Source: Oligoflexales bacterium
Lineage (GTDB): Bacteria > Bdellovibrionota_B > Oligoflexia > Oligoflexales > Bog-1112
DNA: 53,525 bases
Direction: 5' to 3'
NCBI GenBank assembly: GCA_017985985.1
Contig: JAGNWK010000009.1
Span: 1 to 53,525, forward strand
Below, piece after piece: positions 24,942-35,100 of the stretch (position 1 is the stretch's first letter; each line of letters opens with the position of its first letter). Both the position numbers and the translations under genes were made by a program. The notes beneath the pieces are model-generated. The model was not told where the DNA came from and made no database searches. It worked only from the letters and a program-made list of their open reading frames with translations.

Positions 24942-26096
24942 TTAATGGCCAGGTGTGAGGCTCTCTAAAAAATGCAGAATAGGTTCACTCATGGCTTGGA
25001 CGCCTTTTCTCATCGAGATATCGATATGAGCAAATCCTTCCATCTTTAAGATTTGCACTCTAGCATTATTGGGGAAGAGTTTGGTCTTTTCTATAATTTG
25101 ATCTGCTGGAGCAAGAGAGTCTTTTGTTGCGACGATTTGTAGCGTCGGTACAAAAATTTTTTTATTTAAGCCGTAATTAACGTGGCCATCTTTTGAAAGA
25201 TAGTCTGTTTTGAACCATCGGAGGAAGTCCTGGATATAGTCTGTGTGGGGGGATGAAACGCGAGTCAAGACGAAGTCTCGGTAGTCCTGCTTTGCTAGAT
25301 CGAGTTGTTCAAGCTCGATGATACCTTTTGGGAGCCAAGTATATGTTTGGTTTGCAGCAAATCCCATAACGATGTTTCGCATTAAGCTTTTGATTCTAAA
25401 GCATAAAAAATTACTGGGCCCAACTGTTAAAGGGATAAAAAAGGATTTATCCATGCACGGTAAAAGAGGTAGTAGGTCTTTAACTGTTGGGCTTGTTTTT
25501 TCAAAATCAGGGGGGACCACAATGCCTATAAAACCGTTGACCCATTCGGTATAGCTTCGAGCTAAATCATCGCTTTGGTTAATCCTTCCATGTTCTTTGT
25601 ACACTCCACTCAAGAATTGTTCCCAACTCATTCCCCCCATAGAATATCCAATGATGCTGACTTTTTTACTTGTTTCGCCATAAACATGTTTGAGCAATTG
25701 AGGCCAATCCTCGGTCACTATATTGTCAAAACCATAGTCCCCCGTAGTATAAGGCTCTACCTTTGAAAGCTCTGCTCCGGACCCATGTCCTCGCGTGTTG
25801 GGCATCCATACATCATAGCCTCTTTCCCACAGCAGATGTCCGAGACCTCTCATGGCTATATTACTGAGAACAACTGCATGAGAAATAATGACGGGTGGGG
25901 CTCCCTCTCTCTTGATACGCCGGATGTTGAGTTCGACCTTTTTTGTAAGGTTGTCAGGAGCGGTGTATTTGAGGGTGAGAGCCTGCTCTCGTTGTTCCCA
26001 ATAATATTGATCGAGATTCGAGGCGAGTGCTGCAGAGGCTGTGGCTAAGAGAACAGCAAAGCTAAAGAGCAGTCTTGTGCGACAGACTTTCGACAT
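24942..26096 (-). CDS. Secreted alpha/beta hydrolase (lipase/esterase-like)
   Basis: A 384-residue protein with a signal peptide (cleavage near ALAS-N, residue 26) and an alpha/beta hydrolase fold of the acid-lipase-like kind. The nucleophile elbow is GYSMGG (Ser152); the acid is likely Asp326 in ATKDSLAPADQ and the base His357 in GFAHIDI. VISHAVVLSNIAM and YDVWMPNTRGHGSG are the oxyanion-loop and strand motifs. It probably hydrolyses an ester in the periplasm or outside. A single gene, convergent with the cytochrome gene. Substrate unknown. Confidence 0.8.
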   Translation of the reverse strand: MSKVCRTRLLFSFAVLLATASAALASNLDQYYWEQREQALTLKYTAPDNLTKKVELNIRRIKREGAPPVIISHAVVLSNIAMRGLGHLLWERGYDVWMPNTRGHGSGAELSKVEPYTTGDYGFDNIVTEDWPQLLKHVYGETSKKVSIIGYSMGGMSWEQFLSGVYKEHGRINQSDDLARSYTEWVNGFIGIVVPPDFEKTSPTVKDLLPLLPCMDKSFFIPLTVGPSNFLCFRIKSLMRNIVMGFAANQTYTWLPKGIIELEQLDLAKQDYRDFVLTRVSSPHTDYIQDFLRWFKTDYLSKDGHVNYGLNKKIFVPTLQIVATKDSLAPADQIIEKTKLFPNNARVQILKMEGFAHIDISMRKGVQAMSEPILHFLESLTPGH

Positions 26097-26140
26097 ATAG
26101 GCCTCTTATTTGTGTCTTTGTTGTCGTTGTCTATGTCTTT

Positions 26141-26160
26141 TATGATCTGGTATGATCTGG
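26141..26160. repeat. Two tandem copies of TATGATCTGG
   Basis: A perfect 10-bp tandem duplication in the 133-bp divergent gap between the hydrolase and the aldo/keto reductase. It could be an operator pair or a chance duplication. Confidence 0.5.
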
Positions 26161-26229
26161 ATTTGATAGTATTAAGCATTAACATTTATAGAAATGAATT
26201 TCAATTGCTTATTGGAGAAATTTGAAGAT

Positions 26230-27105
26230 ATGAACTTAGGAAAAACTGGAAAAATTTTTAATCCGATCGGTTTAGGTGTCTATGCTTTAGCAGATAGGCA
26301 TATTTCTGGGGGGAAGGATAGACTTTCGACAAAAGATGCGGTCGCTTTGATCCATTGGGCTGTAGAGCAGGGGATTAATTTTATCGATACAGCCAATGTT
26401 TATTGCTATGACGACACTGAGCTTGGGTATGGGGAACGTATTGTTCGGGATGCTTTGAAAAATCTTGCCCCAAGCAAGCGGGATCAGGTCATCGTTGCAA
26501 CAAAGGGAATCATGAAACGTCCGGGTGGATCTTGGCAGGCCGATGGCAGTCCAGCTCATATGCGCAAATCCTGTGAACAAAGTTTAAAAGATCTTGGCGT
26601 CGAAGCGATTGATCTCTATCAGGTACATGGTGTCGACTCGAAAATCCCCTTGACGGAGACGGTTGGTGAGCTGTTCCGCCTACAAAAAGAAGGTAAGATC
26701 AAGCATATTGGTTTGTCCAATGTGAGCAGTCAGCAGATAAAAGATGTTTTAGCCCTTGGCCGAATTGAGGCCGTACAAAATAAACTAAATCCATTTGTGC
26801 AGAGAGATCTTAGCAATGGAGTTTTGGACTTGTGTGGGCAGCAAGATCTTACTTATCTCGCTTATAGCCCTGTGGGTGGAAGTCAGTACCAAAAAACCAG
26901 TCAGGTAACATTATTGAATGAGATAGCCATTCAGTATGCTTGTTCGCCTTACCAGGTTGCTCTCAGTTGGATTCTTAATTGCCATCCAAGGATTGCGGTG
27001 ATTCCATCCTCCACACGGAAGGAAACGGTGATTTCAAGTCAGGAGGCAAGAAAAATTAAGCTGTCGCAAGAGCATAGGGCTGGTATAAGCCACTTAGCCT
27101 CCTAA
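26230..27105 (+). CDS. Aldo/keto reductase
   Basis: A 291-residue NADPH-dependent aldo/keto reductase with the complete catalytic tetrad: Asp53 and Tyr58 (NFIDTANVY), Lys92 (VATKG) and His133 (LYQVHGVD). The C-terminal cofactor loop is AVIPSSTRKETVISSQ. It belongs to the tas/YajO-like prokaryotic branch, and the substrate carbonyl is not predictable. The start at 26230 gives the usual N-terminus MNLGKTGKIFNPIGLG; an ATG at 26194 would add 12 residues without a ribosome site. Single gene, divergent from the hydrolase. Confidence 0.88.
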   Translation: MNLGKTGKIFNPIGLGVYALADRHISGGKDRLSTKDAVALIHWAVEQGINFIDTANVYCYDDTELGYGERIVRDALKNLAPSKRDQVIVATKGIMKRPGGSWQADGSPAHMRKSCEQSLKDLGVEAIDLYQVHGVDSKIPLTETVGELFRLQKEGKIKHIGLSNVSSQQIKDVLALGRIEAVQNKLNPFVQRDLSNGVLDLCGQQDLTYLAYSPVGGSQYQKTSQVTLLNEIAIQYACSPYQVALSWILNCHPRIAVIPSSTRKETVISSQEARKIKLSQEHRAGISHLAS

Positions 27106-27215
27106 AAAATTTGAGCCCGAATTTTGGTGGTGGCGCCCTGCATTGTTGCAGCGGGATGTTTCGTGTTCAGGTATACTTTTCTATGGCTTCGGGGTGACAG
27201 TTTTTTTGGTAGGGG

Positions 27216-28811
27216 ATGTTTCTTTTGTATCGATTGAGCAGCTGGGCTCTGGCCCTTTTAAAATTGAAGATATGGTTCAAAAACTCTCTTCCATTCCTGA
27301 AGATAGGAATGGGATTTTTCTGGATAAGTCTAACGGCCTGTGTAGACTCGAGCTCCACCGGTACTTTGCATGTCAAGGCTGTTTTTCCTGGTTCGTTTGA
27401 ACTTTATCGAATTATCGGGGATTCAACCTTGCAGTTTGTATCGGTTCAGGAGGGGCGATACAATCAGGACCTAAATCTGGATGCAGGGACTTACCTAGTT
27501 CTGGCAGACTGCTCCCATCAAGTCGTGCTTGTTTCACGAGATCGAACGACGAATCTCGTGACGCACACCATCGAATTTGAAACCCCAAGACCTCCAGACC
27601 CCGAGGATGTCTTCACCATTCAGTGCAGTCGTTATGAGAAAACCCAGTCGAGACAGTCTCTCAATAATCGATTTCGACTCACAGTTTTTGGAACAGAACG
27701 AGATTTTCTGGTCGGGATGAAGCCTTTTAAAGTAGATTTGATACCATTCAAAGGGGGGACGGAGTCGAAACGGATAAAGGTGATGCTTTCAGCTATCCAA
27801 GTTTCAAAGATTTCCAACGAATTGACTCAACCTTTTTACTTTGTTTCCCCTGAGACAGAATATCTTGCTATTACTCAGAGGCAGGAATTTGGGCGTTGGC
27901 AATTCTTTCTCCCCGGACCCTATCGAGTCAGTGTGAATGGGACTTCACAGCAGCTGGTTTTAAAGGAAGGGGACATGGTCAGTCTATCGCCAGCTGTCTT
28001 AAAGGTGTTCAGTCAGGAAGGGGTTGATCTTAGTGCTTATGCAAGTATCAAGGGCAGGCCTTACTCTATAGAAACTTTGGAACAGCAGCAGTTTGATATC
28101 AATCAGGGCTACCCTGTCTTACCAGGAGAGATACAGCTTCTTTTTGACGGCTATCTGAAACCTTCTCGGATTCAAGTCGAAGCTAATTCTGTCACCAATA
28201 TACAGATGAATAGCGTGCAGGTGAAACTCGATTGTGGCTACTGGGAGTGGGAGTGTCTTGGTAAAAAAGAAGTTATGCTTTATGAGAAGGGCCAAGCCTA
28301 TCCCTTTTTAGAGAGCTTAAGTGATGTTCCTATTCTTTATATGAACGGGATACATGGTGAGGTGGAACTTAGTCTAGAAGATGCAGATGGTCTGAGATAC
28401 CAGCTTCCTTCCCATAAAAAGAACCTGATCCTTTCCACGAGCAGGGTTATACTTATCCCAACTCCGACATACAAACCTGCTTTCTTTACGGATTTGGTTC
28501 GCATGGAAGGTCTGCATGCACCTTTTCTAGGAGCATCTTTTGATATTCAAGCGAATAGGGTAAAGACCATGACCTTGATCTCCGGGGATTATGCTCTTGC
28601 TCAGTACCTGTCTTCTCGATCGAGTGAAGTGAGAACTGTTAGTAAGAAGTCCCTCCATCTGCAACCAGATAGTTCTGAGACTCTCGAATTCGAATATGCT
28701 GTAGCAGAATTAAAACAGCTGGCTCCAGCAAAGGCTCTCATCTCTAAAGAGCTTAAAAGACTCAGACATGAACCTTACTCTAGTCTGCATCGAATTTCGG
28801 AGCTGTTTTAG
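27216..28811 (+). CDS. Putative lipoprotein, beta-rich, unknown function
   Basis: Up to 531 residues. A hydrophobic N-terminus ends in a canonical lipobox (ISLTAC, Cys42). The mature part is beta-rich with repeated short Ig/PEGA-like segments (GTLHVKAVFPGSFELYRI, LDAGTYLVLADC, FLPGPYRVSVNG, LQPDSSETLEFEYAVAEL at the end). Only four or five cysteines follow. The start is uncertain: the ATG at 27216 gives a long 42-residue leader, while a TTG at 27264 gives a more ordinary 26-residue signal; neither has a clear ribosome site. It precedes another lipoprotein gene by 85 bp that include a family B repeat. No known domain recognised. Confidence 0.6.
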   Translation: MFLLYRLSSWALALLKLKIWFKNSLPFLKIGMGFFWISLTACVDSSSTGTLHVKAVFPGSFELYRIIGDSTLQFVSVQEGRYNQDLNLDAGTYLVLADCSHQVVLVSRDRTTNLVTHTIEFETPRPPDPEDVFTIQCSRYEKTQSRQSLNNRFRLTVFGTERDFLVGMKPFKVDLIPFKGGTESKRIKVMLSAIQVSKISNELTQPFYFVSPETEYLAITQRQEFGRWQFFLPGPYRVSVNGTSQQLVLKEGDMVSLSPAVLKVFSQEGVDLSAYASIKGRPYSIETLEQQQFDINQGYPVLPGEIQLLFDGYLKPSRIQVEANSVTNIQMNSVQVKLDCGYWEWECLGKKEVMLYEKGQAYPFLESLSDVPILYMNGIHGEVELSLEDADGLRYQLPSHKKNLILSTSRVILIPTPTYKPAFFTDLVRMEGLHAPFLGASFDIQANRVKTMTLISGDYALAQYLSSRSSEVRTVSKKSLHLQPDSSETLEFEYAVAELKQLAPAKALISKELKRLRHEPYSSLHRISELF

Positions 28812-28829
28812 GGAAAGTAACTACTTGCC

Positions 28830-28880
28830 GGGGAACCTGCTGCCTTCGGAGCTTAAAGTTTCCCCTGATTCATCTTCGCT
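28830..28880 (+). repeat. Family B hairpin repeat, copy 1
   Basis: GGGGAACCTGCTG, then CCTTCGGAGCTTAAAG and TTTCCCC, followed by TGATTCATCTTCGC: the long-loop subtype, diverged at the 3' end. It lies between two lipoprotein genes, and its flank provides the AGGAAGG ribosome site of the second. Confidence 0.7.
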
Positions 28881-28896
28881 AGGAAGGAAATTTTGT

Positions 28897-29583
28897 ATGT
28901 CACTCTTTAAAAAAGTTCTTATTTTTTTGGTGTCAGTATCTTGCTTGCTTGCTTGCAAGGAGAAAGCTCAGGTCCCTTCCCGAGATGAAGATCAGGGGCT
29001 CAGAGTTTTTACGATGTCGACGAGTGAAACTAAAACAGATGAGACGCAAAAAGTTAAAAAAGAAAAGGCTGTTTCTTCTGATCCAAACAGTGAGAATATA
29101 GCGATAGAAAGCGAAGGAGAGTCCTATCCTGAGTTTAAGCCTAAGCCTTCTGCGGCTATCGAAAAAGTCCGTCTTTCGGCTATCGAAGAAGCAGAACTTG
29201 TCGAGAGGCTCCAGGCCAGTGGCCTGTTTATCGTCGATGTCCCTACTTCTTTCGGGCTTGTACGTGGTTCAACGCCACCGGGAAAAGGATTGATAGCTAG
29301 GCCACCTCCGGCTGCTACTTGGAGTCCAAACTCGAGTAGTACAGGATCAGGAAATAAATTCGTGATGAAAATCAACCGCACAGAGGATGTTCCCAAAAAT
29401 GCTGGTGCTTACTTTCTGTACCGATCACTAGTAGATCCACAAGCAACTCCTCCCGAGCGGGAGGGATTAACTCTTTTTGCTATTGTTATAGAAAAAAATG
29501 GTTTTATGGATTCGTTTTTGAACTCTCAAGGGATTAAATCTTTGGCTGACTATCGATATATTCTTTATCAGTATCGAAATTAG
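28897..29583 (+). CDS. Putative lipoprotein, unknown function
   Basis: A 228-residue protein. The signal MSLFKKVLIFLVSVSCLLAC ends in a canonical lipobox (Cys20). A Ser/Glu/Lys/Thr-rich, probably disordered stretch (about 25-95) is followed by a compact C-terminal domain (IEEAELVERLQASGLFIVDV ... YFLYRSLVDP ... IEKNGFMDSFLNSQGIKSLA) that I do not recognise. GGAAGG lies nine bases before the ATG; a longer frame from 28768 would translate the repeat. The stop codon TAG is the first triplet of a family A element. It may be co-transcribed with the lipoprotein upstream. Confidence 0.62.
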   Translation: MSLFKKVLIFLVSVSCLLACKEKAQVPSRDEDQGLRVFTMSTSETKTDETQKVKKEKAVSSDPNSENIAIESEGESYPEFKPKPSAAIEKVRLSAIEEAELVERLQASGLFIVDVPTSFGLVRGSTPPGKGLIARPPPAATWSPNSSSTGSGNKFVMKINRTEDVPKNAGAYFLYRSLVDPQATPPEREGLTLFAIVIEKNGFMDSFLNSQGIKSLADYRYILYQYRN

Positions 29584-29702
29584 GAAGCATCCCACAAGTC
29601 GTCTAGCTGCGTATTTTCGTCGCTGCGCTGCTCATTTACCAGCAAGTAAACGGCGCTGCTAGCTCCTCAATGCCTTACTATAGGACTTGTGGATGGTTGC
29701 TA
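29581..29702. repeat. Family A inverted-repeat element, full copy (122 bp)
   Basis: Terminal inverted repeats of about 25 bp: left TAGGAAGCATCCCACAAGTC, right end the complement of TAGCAACCATCCACAAGTCC. The interior (TTTTCGTCGCTGCGCTGCTC, CTCAATGCCTTACTATAG) matches the copy at 53272 in inverted orientation. It fills exactly the gap between two convergent genes; its two terminal TAG triplets are their stop codons. It can fold into a long hairpin. No open reading frame. Confidence 0.85.
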
Positions 29703-30440
29703 GATTTCTTTGTTTGGGGAACCGGCTACCCCTTCGGAGGCTAAAGTTTCACCAGACCCCCACTTGCTGAGGGTCCAGTCGAGAAGGTGGCTGTGTGCTA
29801 TTCCCTCTTGTGAGTTGATCGCCTGGGCTGTCTGTTCTTGATAGCTGAGAAAATTCATGTTTTCGATATCAGGTACGAGTAGAGCTTCCCCATAAGAGAC
29901 AGTGATGCGGGCAAAGGGTTTGGGGATTTTTAATCTATCCCAGGTGTTGAATTCCCAGAAACGATCAGCGACAGCCGCTACGGGCAAAATGGCAGCTTGG
30001 CTGCGCCTAGCAAGATCGATAGCCCCAGGTTTTACAACCCGTCGCGGTCCTATCGAACCATCGACGGTAAAGGCAGAGGCAAACCCTAGAGTAAGTTGAT
30101 CGTTTAACTTATCTCGAGCGTCCTTTCCACCTTTGTCGACACCATTTCGTTTTTGACTCCCAAAAATAGGGAAGAAGCCATAGCGTTTCATGATGTGTCC
30201 AATCAGACGTCCCATGGAAGAGCGGCTCACTATAGGGCAGAACATGTGCCCTCTTTGGGCCACGAGTATGGGGATGAAGTGCTCATGCCAGCACGTCAAA
30301 ATATAAGCACCTTTGGGATGACGCTCACGGCATAGCTTACGATTGATCTCATGAACTTGCTTTATCCGATAACTAGCGAAGAGAAGATAAACAAGTGCAT
30401 AAACCACATTGAAATAAACAAACTCGACCAACTTTTTCAT
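29700..30440 (-). CDS. DUF374-type lysophospholipid acyltransferase-like protein
   Basis: A 246-residue protein of the DUF374 family within the LPLAT/glycerolipid acyltransferase superfamily. A hydrophobic N-terminus precedes the acyltransferase-like site ILTCWHEHFIP (about 48-58), SRSSMGRLIGHIMKRYGFFP, and FTVDGSIGPRRVVKPGAIDL, which is the most typical block (DGPRGP in relatives). It probably acylates a lipid A- or phospholipid-related acceptor at the inner membrane; specificity unknown. The last about 18 residues (GSGETLASEGVAGSPN and neighbours) are encoded by a family B repeat, and the TAG stop is the edge of a family A element, so the C-terminus looks replaced. Confidence 0.78.
   Translation of the reverse strand: MKKLVEFVYFNVVYALVYLLFASYRIKQVHEINRKLCRERHPKGAYILTCWHEHFIPILVAQRGHMFCPIVSRSSMGRLIGHIMKRYGFFPIFGSQKRNGVDKGGKDARDKLNDQLTLGFASAFTVDGSIGPRRVVKPGAIDLARRSQAAILPVAAVADRFWEFNTWDRLKIPKPFARITVSYGEALLVPDIENMNFLSYQEQTAQAINSQEGIAHSHLLDWTLSKWGSGETLASEGVAGSPNKEI
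29716..29767 (+). repeat. Family B hairpin repeat, copy 2, inside a coding 3' end
   Basis: GGGGAACCGGCTACCCC, then TTCGGAGGCTAAAG, TTTCACC and AGACCCCCACTTGC. It encodes, on the opposite strand, residues about 225-242 of the DUF374 acyltransferase. Confidence 0.72.
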
Positions 30441-30462
30441 GGAGGGTCCCTAAACTGTGCTG

Positions 30463-30506
30463 GCAAGGAGGGAGGGGTCTGGGAAAACTGCGCAGCTGGT
30501 TCCCCC
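30463..30506 (-). repeat. Family B hairpin repeat, copy 3
   Basis: On the minus strand GGGGGAACCAGCTGCGCAGT, TTTCCC, AGACCCCTCCCTCCTTGC: the short-loop subtype. It lies just upstream of the acyltransferase start. Confidence 0.8.
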
Positions 30507-30593
30507 AGAAAAAGAAAGTTCAATATAAGATAATAATACTTAAGAATAATTTGAGCAAGGTTGCTTTCGGTTGGAGGGAGAAGTTGCCGCTCT

Positions 30594-31952
30594 TTATTGA
30601 TTTTTCTTATAGCGCTCTTGGGCCGTCTTTTTCATGAGCGTAGCGATTTCAGGGTAATCCTTAAGAACTGCTTCAAGATCATCTCTTGTAAGACAGAAGA
30701 GATCACAAAAATTGACGGAACGAATAGAAGCAGTTCTTTTTTCAGCGAATAAAAGAGCGACTTCTCCAAAAAAGTCTCCGCCATGTAAAGTTGCATAGAT
30801 TTGGTCACCGTTTGCTGAACAGACCTCCACTTGCCCGCTACTGATGAAGTACATCTCTTTTCCAATTTCTCCTTGAACAATGATGTAATCACCTGGTGAA
30901 AAGACAACTGGTTTCAAAATCTTTACAAGGGCGTTGAGAAAAATCTTATCTGCCTTTTGAAAAATAGGAACTTTTGCAAGAACATCTCGATATAAATAAA
31001 GGGAAACTTCTGTTCTTAGTGCGGAAGGTAGGTCGCTAAGTATTTCTTCTTCTTTAATCCCTTTGTTACGAGACCAGAGATAGTCGTAGTAGCTTTTTAC
31101 TCGATCTTTAAGGGGAGCAGGGATCTCTCGAAAGCGTAGAAAATTGTTAACAGAGTCCATTTTTTGCCTATAGGCTTCTGCCCTTGCATCCAAGTTTGAA
31201 ACGAGCATGGCAATATTTCCTACGATATACGCAAACGTACTGACTCCGATGAATTCAGCAAATAAAACATAGATAATTTCTAAATTGGTTCGGGGGATGA
31301 TGTCACCGTACCCGACTGTAGCCATGGTGGTCAAAGCCCAGTAGATAGAGTGAAGATACTGTGAAAAAATAGTAGAAAATTCGAGGCTTTGGTGATGGAG
31401 CCAGGATTGATCTGCCGGTTCAATGGATCCAACATAGAAGAAAAAGCAACCTAACCAGTGGGTGTTGATAAAAACGGCCAGAGTAAGTTTTAATAAGCGA
31501 ATATATCCAGGGCTCAGTTGGATGTTTTTTTCTAAATTTTGGAAGATTTCAAGAATATGAAGGGACCAGAGTAATCGCGGGATACGGAAGTAAACTAAAA
31601 TTTCAAGGCCTATATCGGGCACATATCCGCTGCGGATGACCAGGAGTGCGATGACATCCAGAGGAAAACTGGCACAAAAATCAATCAGAAACCATCCTTT
31701 CATGTAATGCTCTTTGATGATCTTTGGGTCAGTGATGAGTAAGCCTTCGTGGTTCCTAAATTTGAAGAAATGCATGTAAATGTGCACGATAAGCAAAGCG
31801 TCAAAAACATAATCACAGATATAAATGTAGTTAGGGATATCTATGGGGAAGCAGAGTCTGAGAGGGATACAAAATACATTATAGAGGGTCAAGAACAGGA
31901 CAAAAATTTCCCATCTTTTTTGAAATGACGAAGAAGGATGTTTAATTGACAT
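30594..31952 (-). CDS. Cyclic-nucleotide-gated K+ channel (SthK/HCN-like)
   Basis: A 452-residue six-helix channel. S1-S4 are followed by a pore with the K+ selectivity filter TMATVGYGD (about 207-215), S6 (FAEFIGVSTFAYIVGNIAML), a C-linker helix bundle (MDSVNNFLRFREIPAPLKDR, IKEEEILSDLPSALRTEVSL) and a cyclic-nucleotide-binding domain whose phosphate cassette GEVALLFAEKRTASIRS carries the key Glu and Arg. This order is that of HCN/CNG/KCNH channels and bacterial SthK. The S4 segment (RIPRLLWSLH) has few basic residues, so voltage sensing is probably weak. The ATG at 31952 is chosen over a TTG at 32009; neither ribosome site is strong. Ligand likely cAMP or cGMP. Confidence 0.9.
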   Translation of the reverse strand: MSIKHPSSSFQKRWEIFVLFLTLYNVFCIPLRLCFPIDIPNYIYICDYVFDALLIVHIYMHFFKFRNHEGLLITDPKIIKEHYMKGWFLIDFCASFPLDVIALLVIRSGYVPDIGLEILVYFRIPRLLWSLHILEIFQNLEKNIQLSPGYIRLLKLTLAVFINTHWLGCFFFYVGSIEPADQSWLHHQSLEFSTIFSQYLHSIYWALTTMATVGYGDIIPRTNLEIIYVLFAEFIGVSTFAYIVGNIAMLVSNLDARAEAYRQKMDSVNNFLRFREIPAPLKDRVKSYYDYLWSRNKGIKEEEILSDLPSALRTEVSLYLYRDVLAKVPIFQKADKIFLNALVKILKPVVFSPGDYIIVQGEIGKEMYFISSGQVEVCSANGDQIYATLHGGDFFGEVALLFAEKRTASIRSVNFCDLFCLTRDDLEAVLKDYPEIATLMKKTAQERYKKNQ

Positions 31953-32180
31953 TGGTTTATCCACAAAGTGTTCAAAAATGGAAGGCCTACTTTCTTTATT
32001 ATAAAGCAAGGGATGACTTTGGCTTCATTCTGCCCTGATGTCAAAGGTTCTATTCGGATGTATCCATCTGTTTTTACATATTTTAACAATCGATATTGAT
32101 GCTTTTACAAAAACCTCCGAGAAGGTAGGTGCGGGTGCGCATAGCTATTTCTGAGACTTATGTTCCTTGGGGGTTTTAAA

Positions 32181-35100
32181 ATGAAATTTGCGAACTCTTA
32201 CAGCTTGCTTATTCTCTCCTTTGTTTTGTGTTCTGCTTGTGAAGCACCATTTCTTCCTTCAGGTTCATCGGTACTGTCTAGGCAGAATGCTCAAATAGCT
32301 GATGTCAAGGTTGTTCCTGCAAATGCTCGCTCTGCTTTTCATGTGAAAGCCTTGCTCATCGGGAATGACATGCTTGCTGATGTTAAAGTAAGTTTAGCAA
32401 AAAATGTCAACCTGACGCAGAACCAAGTCGACTTTGTGATCAGTACGGCAAAGTCAAAAGTGGAGGCGCGCGTTAATGCCCTTATTATAGCAGAACCAAC
32501 CTTAGCTCTTAGTGAGAGCACGGAAACAAGTACAGGAACGGGCGTTCAGACCGATCCCAATTCTGTGTCTTCAGACGCATCCCCTCTGCTTACTATAGCG
32601 GGAACCGTGAATGGCGGACTGATGCAGTCTCTATCTAATAAAGAGGTCTTCCCCAAAACATCTGTAGCAGCAACTGCCGATCTAGCTCAATTTATTCAAA
32701 AATCAGCCATGGAATCTTTAAAGACAACAGACATTAAAAACGTCGATGTCTCTAGTTTAGTCGGTAGTATGTTAAAGGAAGCGGCAAGTAAGATTGAGGA
32801 GATAGGGTTTAGTAAGGAAGAAATTGGGTTAGCAACAGGAGCTCTTCTTACGGGAGCCTTTACGGGATTCAAAGATGCTGGAGTTCCTACAGAACAAATG
32901 GCGACTGTTTCGAGAGCTACAGCGGTAGCTGCTTTTGAATATATCAATACAGTCGAACTCACTCCAGAACAAAAAAATCAGGCGACAAGCAGTGCGGCAG
33001 GTACAGCGGTCAGTGCAAGCAGTGACCTTGGTTTATCTTCTGAGAATAGGTCGTCTTTATTGGGTAACATCGTAGGGGATTTAATTTCTTCGCAAAGTGC
33101 AGATCATCCTGAATTAGTTCTGTCGATGATAAAGAGCGTTACGAGCGCTATGATGTCGGCTGCTGCGATTGAAATCAAATCAGGGGGAAGTAATCTCGAT
33201 TTTGGTAAGACGATTGAGCAAATTGGGAGCGGTGTGGTGGCTAATACCGGAAAATTTGGTTCAAGTGTTACCAGTGATGCCACATCCTTTACACAGAGCG
33301 CTATAACGGAAGTGGTCAGTTCGTCTGGATTAGTTGTCGCTTCTGATTTTCTGACAAAAATTAATGAAACGATCAATCAAGCAGCCAAAACCGCTGCAGT
33401 GGAGCGTTACCCATCGTGTAGTAAATTTTCTGATGACCTATCTATTGCTGATTACTTAGCGAATGCAAATGCGGATGGAGCTACATCGTGTGTGCCTGTC
33501 AAAGTTGATTCAGGAGCTGTTTCCTGTCCTAAAAATCGACCATTTCAAGACAATAAGCAAATTATTTGGACACAAGGAGATGTAGATGGCAAGACTCTGT
33601 GTGAGCAGGATCGCGTTCCTATAGTTGTCGTATCTGCTAGTGTTGCTACCAGTACGACGACCAATTCTAACGTGAGCGTGGTTGCGGGCAACACGAATAC
33701 TGCGACGATAGCCAACACGAGTACCAGCATAAATACAACAGGTCAAACGCCAGTTATAAACACGCCAACGGTAGCTGGCATCGTTCTCTCTGATATCTTT
33801 TTTGACCGGGTTTTTCCCAGTAACTTTGTCAATCAAAACTCAAATGTGACTTATGACTTCAACAATGTGCTAAGAGGCGATGATGTTGGGGTTACTTATT
33901 CCTGTCTAGCGACTTCTATTCAGTCTCCACCGCAGTCTTTTAACTGCAATGGTCTACCAGGATCTGTTTCCTTTGGCTCATTAAATGGGGTTTTCTCTTG
34001 GACACCCAACACAAGTGCTCGTGGCGCTTATGCCATTACAGTCTCTGGATTTTTATCTCAATCCACGCATCAAAGAACTGCTCTTTTCGATATTCGAGAA
34101 AATTATAAGTCAAGCGGTTTGCTTTTAAATCTGGAAGCCAACTTTGCGAGAATGACTCAACCTGGACAATCTGGTGCCAATTTTATTCCTGGTTGGAAAG
34201 ACCTAGTTTCTTCTCAGACGGCTACCCTTTATAATTTTCCAAACACCCAAAATTGGGTAGGTGACGGCAGTACTGGCGATCCTCATGCTCTTAGCTTTGA
34301 GAACAGTCTTGAGTACGTGGATGCCGGTAATGTTTTAAATTCACAAACGAACATGATGTTTGAGACCTGGATTAAACCTATAAGTAATCGAACGACTGAT
34401 GTGGTCTTAAGCAATGGTGACAGTGCAGGTCATGGTCTTACACTAAGGGCTTCCCCAAACGGTGGTGGCATGTATGCCATCATGTTAGGAAATGGACAAC
34501 CGCCAGGTTCACCAGAGTATGTAACGCAAGTACTAGGAAGTCATCCGATTGCTTACTGGAGATTTGGAGAAGCGTCAGGAACAACGATTAATGACAGTAG
34601 CGGTAACAATGCTACAGGAACAGTGGTAGGGTCCGTCACTTATGGTCAGCCTGGTGCTTTGTTTGGAAGTAGTGATACGGGGATTTCCTTTGCTAACGGA
34701 TCATATTTTGTTAGTTCAAACGTAGCTATTGGAGCAAGTGCAACTATCGAGGTTTGGGCAAAATCAAATTCAACGCCAGGTGAGGCTATGCTTTGGACCT
34801 TGAATGGGGAATCTTCTGGTCCTGATCTCTATTTCTCCGGTAATCAGATTGCTCTCAATATGTGGGATGGTCAGGTGGGAGCCTATCGAATGGATCCGGC
34901 CATAGAATTACCAATGCCAAGCTTCTTAGGCGATGGTAATTATCATCATTATGTGACAGTGATAGATCAAAATTCAAACAGCAAACTCTACATTGATGGG
35001 GTTCTTTTTGGTGTGACCGCTTACAGAAATCCAAGCTCAAATAATATCTTTTTTTCCGGTGGAAGTTGGGGTTTAAACTGGATAGGGAGTCTTGATGAAG

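Noticed and set aside
27143..27400. A small overlapping frame at the start of the 27216 lipoprotein gene.
   Set aside because: It lies in another frame over the lipoprotein signal region, with no ribosome site and no recognisable domain.
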